Of a DNA stretch of 61,118 bases, positions 16,842 through 24,576 are shown one piece after another. Location: positions 1 through 61,118 of the forward strand of contig CALBGO010000085.1 in the NCBI GenBank assembly GCA_937894585.1. Reading direction: 5' to 3'. A program made the position numbers and the translations under genes. The DNA is from an uncultured Eubacterium sp. (GTDB lineage Bacteria > Bacillota > Clostridia > Peptostreptococcales > Anaerovoracaceae). Position 1 is the stretch's first letter. Each line of letters opens with the position of its first letter. The notes under the pieces were generated by a model. It was not told the origin of the DNA. It worked only from the letters and a program-made list of their open reading frames with translations, and made no database searches.

Positions 16842-17789
16842 ATGATAAGCGATAAAAAGAAAGTTGCGGTGTTAGGCGCAGGGGTGATGGGTACCGGCAT
16901 TGGTCAGACCTTTGCAATGAAAGGCCACGAGGTTCTGATGATTTATGTCTATGATGACAAACTTCGCGCAAAACCCATTGAGACGATGACAGAAAATTTA
17001 AAAGTTCTGGCAGAAAACGGCGTTTTGGACGAGGCTGAAATCCCTGAAATCACAGGCAGAGTCAGATGTACTGAAAGTCTTGAAAAGGCAGCGGAGTTTG
17101 CGGATATTATCTTTGAGTGCATCGTGGAAAATCTGGCTGTAAAACAGGATTACTTTGCAAAACTGGATTCTCTTTGTCCGGAAAGCACTGTTCTTGCGAC
17201 CAACACATCTGCAATCAGCGTAACGGAAATTGCGGAAAAATCCGTACATAAGGACAGAATCATCGGAACGCATTATTGGAATCCCGCATATTTGGTGCCT
17301 CTTGTAGAAGTAATCAAAACCGAATATGTATCGGAAAAGACCGTGAAAGAAACTTACGAGCTGCTGGAAAGCGCAGGCAAAATGCCGGTTATCGTTCAGA
17401 AAGATGTACCGGGATTTCTTGCCAACAGAATGCAGCACGCCCTGTTTCGAGAAGCGATTTCTATTGTGGAAAACGGCATTGCGACTGCGGAAGATGTGGA
17501 TAAGGCGATAAAATACGGTTTCGGTATGCGTCTTGGAGTCAGAGCGCCGATGGAGGTTATCGACGCAGGCGGTACAGATCTTACCTACAGCATTCATGAG
17601 TACCTCTTCCCGCATATCGAAAACAGTACGAAGCCTTCTAAACTTCTGAAGCAGAAGCTGGACGAAGGCAAACTGGGCTTCAAGAGCGGCGAAGGCTTTA
17701 TGAAGTGGAGCAAGGAAGATATCGCCCGTTCCCAGAAAGATCTTATAGAAGGTTTAATCAAAGTGGCAAGAGCTCTGGACAGAATTTGA
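16842..17789 (+). CDS. 3-hydroxyacyl-CoA dehydrogenase family protein
   Basis: A 315-residue NAD-dependent dehydrogenase. The Rossmann motif GAGVMG starts at residue 12. The catalytic His is probably H144 in HYWNPAYLVPLVEV. The C-terminal 3HCDH helical domain covers about 195-290. The residues after the His differ from HFFNP of true 3-hydroxybutyryl-CoA dehydrogenases and recall the HPFNP-Y-L branch that contains carnitine 3-dehydrogenase, so the substrate may be a free 3-hydroxy acid whose keto product feeds BKACE (inference). Start 16842 has AAGGAG nine bases upstream; a TTG at 16800 is unlikely. It is the second gene of the cyclase operon. Confidence 0.88.
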   Translation: MISDKKKVAVLGAGVMGTGIGQTFAMKGHEVLMIYVYDDKLRAKPIETMTENLKVLAENGVLDEAEIPEITGRVRCTESLEKAAEFADIIFECIVENLAVKQDYFAKLDSLCPESTVLATNTSAISVTEIAEKSVHKDRIIGTHYWNPAYLVPLVEVIKTEYVSEKTVKETYELLESAGKMPVIVQKDVPGFLANRMQHALFREAISIVENGIATAEDVDKAIKYGFGMRLGVRAPMEVIDAGGTDLTYSIHEYLFPHIENSTKPSKLLKQKLDEGKLGFKSGEGFMKWSKEDIARSQKDLIEGLIKVARALDRI

Positions 17790-17824
17790 GAGAGAGCTTT
17801 TAATAATCGGAGGTAACTTATATT

Positions 17825-19306
17825 ATGGCATTGATGACAGCCGCAGAGTATATTGAAAGTCTGCGCAAACTGAAAACGAGAGTATATATGTTCGGTGAGA
17901 AAATCGATAACTGGGTAGACCACCCCATTATCCGTCCGTCTATCAACTGTGTTGCAATGACTTACGCTTTGGCGCAGCAGCCGGAATATGCAGACATTAT
18001 GACTGCAAAATCCAATATCACCGGTAAAACAGTAAACCGTTTTACCCATCTGCATCAGAGCACAGACGATTTGATTAAAAAAGTAAAGATGCAGAGACTG
18101 CTGGGCCAGAAGACTGCCAGCTGTTTCCAGAGATGCGTGGGTATGGACGCATTTAACGCGGTATATTCTACTACATTTGAAATCGATGAAAAGTACGGTA
18201 CCGAGTATCATAAAAACTTTGTAAAGTTTTTGGAAATGGTACAGGAGGAAGACCTGACAGTTGACGGAGCAATGACCGATCCGAAGGGAGACAGAGGCAA
18301 AGCGCCGCACGATCAGGACGATCCGGATATGTTTGTTCACATTGTGGAGCGCAGAGAAGACGGTATCGTGGTAAGAGGCGCGAAAGCTCATCAGACCGGT
18401 TCCATCAACTCCCACTGGCATATTATTATGCCGACCCAGGCGATGCGTGAAGCCGATGCGGATTACGCGGTTTCTTTTGCCTGCCCGAGCGATACAGAGG
18501 GTCTTTATATGATTTACGGAAGACAGTCCTGCGATACCAGAAAACTGGAGGAAAATGCGGATATCGATGTGGGCAACAGAAAATTCGGCGGTCAGGAAGC
18601 GCTGGTCGTATTCGACGATGTGTTTATTCCCAATGAGTATATCTTTATGGCGGGAGAATACGATTTTGCCGGTATGATGGTTGAACGATTTGCGGGATAT
18701 CACAGACAGAGCTACGGCGGATGTAAAGTCGGCGTAGGCGATGTAGTTATCGGTGCAGCGGCTCTGGCAGCAGAATATAACGGTGCGGATAAGGCGTCTC
18801 ATATCAAAGATAAATTGATAGAGATGACACATCTTAATGAAACCCTTTATTCCTGCGGCATTGCATGCTCCTGCGAAGGATGCAGGACAAAAGCGGGCAA
18901 CTACCAGATCGATCTGCTTCTTGCCAATGTCTGCAAGCAGAATATTACCAGATATCCTTATGAGATCGTCAGACTGGCAGAAGATATTGCAGGAGGCCTG
19001 ATGGTAACTATGCCGTCTCAGGCGGATTTTAATTCCGATGCCGTAGTCGGCAGAAACGGTGAAACCATTGGTGATATCTGCAATAAATATTTTGCGGGCA
19101 GAAGCGATGTCAGCACAGAAGACAGGATGAGAGTTCTGCGTTTTCTGGAAAACATCTGTCTGGGAAGCGCTGCTGTCGGATATCGCACAGAATCCATGCA
19201 CGGCGCAGGTTCTCCGCAGGCGCAGAGAATTATGATCGGAAGACAAAGTAATCTTGAAGAAAAGAAAAATATGGCAAAGACCATTTCCGGAATCAGCAAA
19301 AAATAA
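17825..19306 (+). CDS. abfD: 4-hydroxybutyryl-CoA dehydratase (AbfD) family enzyme
   Basis: A 493-residue flavin/[4Fe-4S] protein of the AbfD branch of the HpaB flavoprotein fold. The Clostridium aminobutyricum enzyme binds its cluster through C99, C103, H292 and C299; here C100, C104, H293 and C300 lie at the same spacing, shifted by one. K301 and Y297 in HRQSYGGCK are also kept. The family dehydrates 4-hydroxybutyryl-CoA to crotonyl-CoA and isomerises vinylacetyl-CoA. No 4-hydroxybutyrate dehydrogenase or CoA-transferase is nearby, so a related 4-substituted acyl-CoA may be the substrate. Ribosome site CGGAGG. Last gene of the sigma-54 operon. Confidence 0.9.
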   Translation: MALMTAAEYIESLRKLKTRVYMFGEKIDNWVDHPIIRPSINCVAMTYALAQQPEYADIMTAKSNITGKTVNRFTHLHQSTDDLIKKVKMQRLLGQKTASCFQRCVGMDAFNAVYSTTFEIDEKYGTEYHKNFVKFLEMVQEEDLTVDGAMTDPKGDRGKAPHDQDDPDMFVHIVERREDGIVVRGAKAHQTGSINSHWHIIMPTQAMREADADYAVSFACPSDTEGLYMIYGRQSCDTRKLEENADIDVGNRKFGGQEALVVFDDVFIPNEYIFMAGEYDFAGMMVERFAGYHRQSYGGCKVGVGDVVIGAAALAAEYNGADKASHIKDKLIEMTHLNETLYSCGIACSCEGCRTKAGNYQIDLLLANVCKQNITRYPYEIVRLAEDIAGGLMVTMPSQADFNSDAVVGRNGETIGDICNKYFAGRSDVSTEDRMRVLRFLENICLGSAAVGYRTESMHGAGSPQAQRIMIGRQSNLEEKKNMAKTISGISKK

Positions 19307-19324
19307 TTTCGGATACGGACAGTC

Positions 19325-19358
19325 TTTGACAAATTTCGCGCTCCCTTTCGGCTATACT
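19325..19358 (+). promoter_or_regulatory. Spo0A-type spoIIG promoter
   Basis: TTGACA (19326-19331) and TATACT (19353-19358) are 21 bases apart. This is far from the usual 17 but close to the 22-base spacing of the Bacillus spoIIG promoter. TTTGACAAA over the -35 agrees with the Spo0A box TTTGTCGAA at seven of nine positions. Confidence 0.65.
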
Positions 19359-19390
19359 GATAAAGTACCGGCCGGAAGGGAGTTTTTTAA

Positions 19391-20236
19391 TTGGTTATTT
19401 ACGGGGAATTTTTGTTTCTGGAGAATTTTATCACCGGAATCTGTATTACTTATTTCACGGTCAGAATCTGCGGCGGTGCGGTCAGAGTGCTGCGTCTTCT
19501 GCTGTGCGGAGGGCTTTGCGGTTTGTATGCTTTTTCGATTTTTTCCGAAATCGGCGGGGGTATCGATCTGATTTTTAAAATCGGGTTTATCCTGCTTGTC
19601 TCACTGGCTGCTTTCGGGAAAAAGTCGCTGAAGGCTCTGGCTGCCAACGGCATTCTGTTTTTTGCCGTGACCGTGCTTTACGGAGGTACTGCGTCTGCAT
19701 TTCTTACCGGGTTCAGCTGGCAGGGAACAGCCGGCTCTAAGGGTATGTATATGCCCTTTGCTACATATCTGACGGTAACCTGCGCAGCTGCGGCTGCATC
19801 GCTGTTTGTACGGCTGATTGTGGATATTGTAAAAGTGAAGAGGCAGGAAGCCAGAACGCAGGTAGAAGTTACGGTATGTATGGGTACAGAACAGCTTCAT
19901 CTTACCGGCTTCATCGATTCCGGAAATTTTCTCAGAGAGCCTTTGAGCAGAAAGCCGGTTGCAGTGGTAAAGGCGGAAATTATGGGAAAACTTCTGAAGG
20001 CGGCGCCGGACGCCGCCTGCCGGTATACAGCGATTCCTTACAGCGCCGTCGGAACAGAAAAGGGGATTATGGACGGATACAGGGCGGATACTATGGTAAT
20101 CGGGGGGATGACCATCAGAAATCCTGTGCTGGCAGTCTGCGGAAATTGTGATTTCCCGGGTGGAGAATATGACAGAGGACAGATACTTTTACCGGAAAGT
20201 ATGCTGGAAAGGGGGATTTATGCTGAAGCTAAATGA
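19391..20236 (+). CDS. spoIIGA: Sigma-E processing peptidase SpoIIGA
   Basis: A 281-residue membrane aspartic protease that cleaves pro-sigma-E in the mother cell once signalled from the forespore. The N-terminal half has about five membrane helices. The C-terminal domain holds the catalytic motif DSGN with D176 (in GFIDSGNF). I use the TTG start at 19391, because AAGGGAG lies just upstream and the N-terminus MVIYGEFLFLENF aligns with other SpoIIGA proteins. The 3' end overlaps sigE by 17 bases, the usual arrangement. Confidence 0.93.
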   Translation: MVIYGEFLFLENFITGICITYFTVRICGGAVRVLRLLLCGGLCGLYAFSIFSEIGGGIDLIFKIGFILLVSLAAFGKKSLKALAANGILFFAVTVLYGGTASAFLTGFSWQGTAGSKGMYMPFATYLTVTCAAAAASLFVRLIVDIVKVKRQEARTQVEVTVCMGTEQLHLTGFIDSGNFLREPLSRKPVAVVKAEIMGKLLKAAPDAACRYTAIPYSAVGTEKGIMDGYRADTMVIGGMTIRNPVLAVCGNCDFPGGEYDRGQILLPESMLERGIYAEAK

Positions 20237-20951
20237 CATCAGAACAGTTTTTGACAGGATTTTCGGGTTTTTCAGGGGTTTTCGGAAAACAGAAAAACCA
20301 AGGGGGATTTTTTATATCGGCGGAAGCGATGTGCTGCCGCCGCCTCTTTCCGGAGAAGAGGAGAGAAGGATGCTGAAAGCCTACGCCGAAGGAAGCGGGG
20401 AGGCAAGAGCGGTTTTGATTGAAAGAAATTTGCGGCTTGTAGTATATATTGCCAAAAAATTTGAAAATGCGGGGGTAAATGTCGAGGATTTAATTTCGAT
20501 AGGGACGATTGGACTTATAAAAGCTGTCAATACTTTTAAGGTAGATAAAAATATTAAACTGGCGACTTACGCGTCGCGGTGTATCGAAAATGAAATTCTT
20601 ATGTTTTTACGCCGAGATGTGAAACGGCGCAGCGAAGTTTCTCTGGATGAGCCTCTGAATGTGGACTGGGACGGGAACGAACTGCTCCTTTCGGATATAC
20701 TGGGTACGGAAAATGATATTGTCAGCACCAGACTGGAAGAGGAGGTTAACCGGAATCTGCTGTATCATGCGCTGACAAAACTTAATGACAGAGAGAAACA
20801 GATTATGAATATGCGGTTCGGCTTGAAAAACGGCAGGGAAATGACGCAGAAAGAAGTGGCGGACGCTATGGGAATTTCCCAAAGCTATATATCAAGGCTG
20901 GAAAAGAAAATCATTCATCGTCTGCAAAGAGAAGTGCAGAAACTGGGATAA
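20220..20951 (+). CDS. sigE: Sporulation sigma factor E (pro-sigma-E)
   Basis: A 243-residue early mother-cell sigma factor. The N-terminal pro-region (about residues 1-30) precedes the conserved YIGGSDVLPPPLS segment, where the Bacillus protein is processed. Region 2 (LIERNLRLVVYIAKKF, DLISIGTIGL) and region 4 (MGISQSYISRLEKK) are complete. ATG 20220, preceded by AAAGGGGG, is preferred over upstream starts inside spoIIGA. SpoIIGA directly upstream is its activating protease. Expression is probably from the Spo0A-type promoter at 19325. Confidence 0.96.
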   Translation: MLKLNDIRTVFDRIFGFFRGFRKTEKPRGIFYIGGSDVLPPPLSGEEERRMLKAYAEGSGEARAVLIERNLRLVVYIAKKFENAGVNVEDLISIGTIGLIKAVNTFKVDKNIKLATYASRCIENEILMFLRRDVKRRSEVSLDEPLNVDWDGNELLLSDILGTENDIVSTRLEEEVNRNLLYHALTKLNDREKQIMNMRFGLKNGREMTQKEVADAMGISQSYISRLEKKIIHRLQREVQKLG

Positions 20952-21029
20952 TTTTCAGAGTGTGAAAGAGGGAGCACCGGCACAAGCTATGTACATATTA
21001 AAATTTTAAGGAACAGGCTGGTGTGATTT

Positions 21030-21800
21030 ATGGGCAATAAAGTAGAAATCTGCGGCGTAAATACCGCAAAGCTCCCTCTGTACAAGGATAAAGAAATGCA
21101 GGAGATGCTTCTTGCAATTAAAGACGGAGATATGGAAATCCGTGAAAAGTTTATTACCGGGAATTTAAGACTGGTACTCAGTGTGATTCAGCGTTTTGCA
21201 AATCGGGGAGAAAATCCGGATGATTTGTTTCAGGTGGGCTGTATTGGACTGATTAAGGCTCTTGATAATTTCGATCTTCGTCACGGTGTCAAGTTTTCAA
21301 CTTACGCTGTGCCGATGATTATCGGAGAAGTCAGACGGTATCTGCGGGATAACAACAGCATTCGTGTATCCCGCTCTCTAAGAGACATTGCTTATAAGGC
21401 TATGCAGGCAAGGGAGCGGCTTTCCAATCAGCTGTCAAGAGAACCTTCCGTAACGGAAATCGCCGAGGAAATTGAAGTGGCGCGGGAAGATGTGGTTTTG
21501 GCTCTCGATTCTGTGCAGGAGCCGGTTTCTCTTTTCGAGCCGGTGTTTCACGATGACGGCGATGCCATTTATGTGATGGATCAGGTGCAGGATACGAAAA
21601 ATACCGACGAGAAGTGGATTGAGAATATCTCTTTATCAGCTGCAATGAATAAGCTGACTCCGAGAGAGCGGCATATTCTGAAAATGCGTTTCTTTGAGGG
21701 AAAAACACAGATGGAGGTGGCGGAAGAAATCTCTATTAGTCAGGCGCAGGTTTCCCGTCTTGAAAAAAACGCTCTGAAATATATGAGAAAGTATGTGTGA
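21030..21800 (+). CDS. sigG: Sporulation sigma factor G
   Basis: A 256-residue late forespore sigma factor. The N-terminus NKVEICGVNTAKLP is diagnostic of SigG. Region 2 (LRLVLSVIQRFANRGEN, FSTYAVPMIIGEVRR), region 3 and region 4 (EISISQAQVSRLEK) are intact. It lies 78 bases after sigE, the conserved clostridial order. In the gap, CATATTA at 20994 fits a sigma-G -10 element, but I see no convincing -35. The ribosome site is weak (AAGGAACAGG). Confidence 0.96.
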   Translation: MGNKVEICGVNTAKLPLYKDKEMQEMLLAIKDGDMEIREKFITGNLRLVLSVIQRFANRGENPDDLFQVGCIGLIKALDNFDLRHGVKFSTYAVPMIIGEVRRYLRDNNSIRVSRSLRDIAYKAMQARERLSNQLSREPSVTEIAEEIEVAREDVVLALDSVQEPVSLFEPVFHDDGDAIYVMDQVQDTKNTDEKWIENISLSAAMNKLTPRERHILKMRFFEGKTQMEVAEEISISQAQVSRLEKNALKYMRKYV

Positions 21801-22013
21801 TGTATGCAGGAGACTGCAGCGGTCGTCCGAAAGAGGCTGCGGCGGGAAAAAAGGACAGGGTTAATATTTTTCAAAATTGGAGGCAGCGGGTCTGCAGTTA
21901 ATTTGAGGAAATTTATGCCGGTGGGTTTGCGGGTAATTCGGGGATAACTGTGCCAGAAGTTTTCGGATAATCCGGAGACAGTTATGAACGCAGGTTTACA
22001 GGTGAGATAGATG
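21801..22013. other. Non-coding gap after sigG
   Basis: Nothing gene-like was seen. There is no clear terminator for sigG. The coaBC promoter starts at 22014. Confidence 0.5.
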
Positions 22014-22042
22014 TTGCAGCTCCGCGCGGCAAGTGGTATACT
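22014..22042 (+). promoter_or_regulatory. Sigma-A-type promoter of coaBC
   Basis: TTGCAG-N17-TATACT, 55 bases before the coaBC start. A direct repeat TTGATTATC twice in a row follows, before the ribosome site. Confidence 0.72.
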
Positions 22043-22096
22043 GTTTCTGTTCACAATGTGTATTTTTTGATTATCTTTTGATTATCCGGGAGAATT

Positions 22097-23305
22097 ATGA
22101 CAGATATGTTTAAGAACAAAACAGTTATTTTAGGAGTCAGCGGCGGAATTGCCGCATATAAATCCGCTTCTCTTGCCAGTATGCTGGTAAAGGAGGGCGC
22201 CGAGGTACATGTGCTGATGACAGCCAATGCCTGTAATTTTATCAATCCGATTACTTTTGAAACCTTAACGGGAAATAAGTGCATCGCAGACACTTTTGAC
22301 CGGAATTTTAGGCATAGTGTGGAGCATGTGGCTCTGGCGAAAAAAGCCGATGTGTTTATGGTTGCTCCCGCTACAGCCAATGTAATGGCAAAACTGGCTC
22401 ACGGTCTTGCCGACGATATGCTGACAACCACATTTCTGGCATCAAAATGTCCGAAAATCGTTGCACCGGCTATGAATACGGCAATGTACGAAAATCCCGT
22501 AACGCAGGATAATATGAAGCTGCTTTCAAGTTACGGCATAGAAGTGATTCAGCCGGCATCGGGATATCTTGCCTGCGGAGACACGGGTGCAGGGAAAATG
22601 CCGGAACCGGAAGTTTTGTTTCAGCATATTGAGAGAGAAATTGCCTGTGAAAAAGATCTGGCGGGCAAAAAAGTGCTGGTGACAGCCGGCGCGACCAGAG
22701 AGGCTATGGACCCGGTTCGTTTTATTACAAATCACTCCACAGGAAAAATGGGATTTGCTCTGGCGAAAGAATGTATGCTGCGCGGGGCGGAGGTGACTTT
22801 GGTAAAAGCGGAGACACGGGGAGATGCGCCGATGTTTGTAGACATTGTGCCTGTGGAAAGCGCTGCGGATATGTTCTGCGCAGTGACGGAACGGGCAGAA
22901 GATATGGACATTATCATCAAAGCGGCGGCAGTCAGCGATTATACGCCGGCAGAGGTCAGCTGTGAGAAAGTCAAGAAAAAAGACGGCGATCTTTCGATTC
23001 CGATGAAAAGAACCCGCGACATTTTGAAGTATCTGGGCGAGCATAAAAGACCGGGACAGCTCCTGTGCGGTTTTTCTATGGAAACCGAACATATGCTTGA
23101 AAACTCTCAGGCAAAGCTGAAGCGTAAAAATGCCGATATGATTGTGGCAAACAATCTGAAGGATGAAGGCGCGGGCTTTGGTACGGACACGAATCTGGTG
23201 ACACTGATTACAGCAGATGAAATCAGAAGTCTTCCGCTTATGAGCAAGGAATTGGTGGCAAAAGCCGTAATAGATACAATCATTGCCGTACAGGGCGAAA
23301 AATAA
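22097..23305 (+). CDS. coaBC: Bifunctional phosphopantothenoylcysteine decarboxylase/synthetase CoaBC
   Basis: A 402-residue two-step coenzyme A enzyme. The CoaC flavoprotein decarboxylase half (about 1-190) has GVSGGIAAYK, the substrate-binding APAMNTAMYENP and ASGYLACGDTGAGK. The CoaB synthetase half has VLVTAGATREAMDPVRFITN and KAAAVSDY. Length is typical. The ribosome site is GGGAG. It is a single-gene unit with its own promoter and terminator, and supplies CoA to the fermentation enzymes. Confidence 0.96.
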   Translation: MTDMFKNKTVILGVSGGIAAYKSASLASMLVKEGAEVHVLMTANACNFINPITFETLTGNKCIADTFDRNFRHSVEHVALAKKADVFMVAPATANVMAKLAHGLADDMLTTTFLASKCPKIVAPAMNTAMYENPVTQDNMKLLSSYGIEVIQPASGYLACGDTGAGKMPEPEVLFQHIEREIACEKDLAGKKVLVTAGATREAMDPVRFITNHSTGKMGFALAKECMLRGAEVTLVKAETRGDAPMFVDIVPVESAADMFCAVTERAEDMDIIIKAAAVSDYTPAEVSCEKVKKKDGDLSIPMKRTRDILKYLGEHKRPGQLLCGFSMETEHMLENSQAKLKRKNADMIVANNLKDEGAGFGTDTNLVTLITADEIRSLPLMSKELVAKAVIDTIIAVQGEK

Positions 23306-23313
23306 GAAATGGG

Positions 23314-23367
23314 AAACTGCCTTTTGCAATCCGCAGGAAAGCGGATACAAAGGGCAGTTTTAGTTTT
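23314..23367 (+). terminator. Terminator after coaBC
   Basis: AAACTGCC pairs with GGCAGTTT around an inner ATCCGC/GCGGAT hairpin, followed by a T-rich tail. Confidence 0.8.
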
Positions 23368-23454
23368 GAGATTTATTGTATAGAGACGGTTCTCTTCTTA
23401 CTGTCCGTTTTTTAATGCATCCTCTGGGCTTTGCTTTTGTCTGGGAGGAAAAGG

Positions 23455-23505
23455 CAAAATGGCACCTTGCGAAAAGGCAAAATGGCGACAGAAAGACAAA
23501 ATGGC
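23455..23505. repeat. Three CAAAATGGC repeats upstream of the permease promoter
   Basis: CAAAATGGC at 23455, 23478 and 23497. The first and third are followed by ACCTTGC, so that a 16-base word is repeated. The last copy ends just before the -35 element of the permease promoter. Confidence 0.6.
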
Positions 23506-23508
23506 ACC

Positions 23509-23537
23509 TTGCAGAAAGAGGTTTCCTGTAGTATAAT
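23509..23537 (+). promoter_or_regulatory. Sigma-A-type promoter of the permease-Fur operon
   Basis: TTGCAG-N17-TATAAT, with a 7-1-7 palindrome immediately downstream over the expected transcription start. Confidence 0.8.
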
Positions 23538-23543
23538 CGAAAA

Positions 23544-23558
23544 TGCAAATCATTTGCA
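23544..23558. promoter_or_regulatory. Fur/Zur-type 7-1-7 operator
   Basis: TGCAAAT-C-ATTTGCA is a perfect 7-1-7 palindrome, the geometry of Fur, Zur and PerR boxes. It lies 6 bases after the -10. The downstream operon encodes a Fur-family regulator, so autoregulation together with the permease is likely. Confidence 0.72.
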
Positions 23559-23716
23559 AATTTGACGACGGAATTGCCGGAAGAGATCGGTGCTGCGGAA
23601 ATTGCATAAGCGGGAGGTATTGCACAGGCTGCGGAAACCGGCGGTGCGGCAGAACCCGCGGAGGCTCGGGATTGCAGTACGAGAGTCTTTTCAGTTAATA
23701 TATGAAAGGAGTATGT

Positions 23717-24565
23717 ATGGCAGAGATTTTAACAGATGCCTTGAAGGACAGTCTGAAGCTGATTCCGTTCCTGTTTTTGACTTACATAGCTATGGGATTT
23801 TTGGAAAGGGCGACAGAAGTAAGGTCCAGAGACAGAATTAAAAAGGCGGGAAAGCTTGGACCGGTATGGGGCAGTCTTCTGGGCGCAGTGCCGCAGTGCG
23901 GATTTTCGGTGGCGGCTTCTTATTTTTATATGAGCAGAATACTGACGCTGGGCACTCTGATCGCGATTTATATGTCCACCTCTGATGAAATGCTTCCGAT
24001 TCTGATTTCGGAAAAAGTAGAGGTATCGGTCATTTTGAAGATTTTGGGAACGAAGGTCGTGATTGCCTTAATCAGCGGATTTTTGATCGAATTTCTGTTC
24101 GGCTGGCTTGCCCGCTGGAATAAAGTGCCGAGGGAATTTGAACTTTCGGAGGAACGGTGCAGCTGCGGCGCAGGCATTCTGGCAGACGCCGCAGGGCATA
24201 CATTGAAGGTTTTCTTCTTTATTTTCATCATATCCCTTGCAATCGGCAGCGCAATTCATTTTATCGGCGAAGATGGGCTTTCGCAGATTTTTTCCGACAT
24301 TCCTGTTGTGGGAGAAGCTGTGGCTTCTCTGGTCGGACTGATTCCAAACTGTGCCGCTTCCGTGGTAATTACGCAGCTTTATTTAGACGGCATTATAGGT
24401 CCGGGGCCGATGATGAGCGGTCTTTTGGTCAGCGCGGGAATGGGTCTTTTGGTATTGTTTAAAGAAAACCGGCACAGACATGAGAACCTGATTATTGCAG
24501 GCCTTCTTTACGGGGTCAGCGTAGTGTGGGGCGTAGTGATTGAGGTTTTGGGAATTACCTTTTAA
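23717..24565 (+). CDS. Putative metal (manganese-type, ArsP_2/DUF2899) permease
   Basis: A 282-residue membrane protein with about eight helices in two related halves. Each half has a cysteine motif after a proline: PQCGFSVAAS in the first and PNCAASVVIT in the second. A loop with RCSCGAG...AGHT could bind metal. The family is annotated as putative manganese transporter or arsenic-efflux-like, without firm function. ATG 23717 is chosen because AAAGGAG lies five bases upstream; an ATG at 23702 would place that site inside the gene. It is co-transcribed with the Fur-family gene 11 bases on, so it is probably controlled by metal level. Confidence 0.82.
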   Translation: MAEILTDALKDSLKLIPFLFLTYIAMGFLERATEVRSRDRIKKAGKLGPVWGSLLGAVPQCGFSVAASYFYMSRILTLGTLIAIYMSTSDEMLPILISEKVEVSVILKILGTKVVIALISGFLIEFLFGWLARWNKVPREFELSEERCSCGAGILADAAGHTLKVFFFIFIISLAIGSAIHFIGEDGLSQIFSDIPVVGEAVASLVGLIPNCAASVVITQLYLDGIIGPGPMMSGLLVSAGMGLLVLFKENRHRHENLIIAGLLYGVSVVWGVVIEVLGITF

Positions 24566-24576
24566 GGAGGATTTCT

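Noticed and set aside
16842..17789. Naming the dehydrogenase carnitine 3-dehydrogenase
   Set aside because: Only the motif around the catalytic His points that way. The usual thioesterase partner is absent, and the family call is as far as the evidence goes.
17594..19246. A 550-codon open frame on the minus strand opposite the AbfD-like gene
   Set aside because: It is rich in Ser, Cys, Arg and Ile with no domain, has no ribosome site, and lies opposite a gene with all catalytic ligands. A codon-bias shadow.
20991..21029. Sigma-G or sigma-F promoter before sigG
   Set aside because: CATATTA fits a sigma-G -10, but I found no matching -35 at the right spacing, so it is not listed as a feature.
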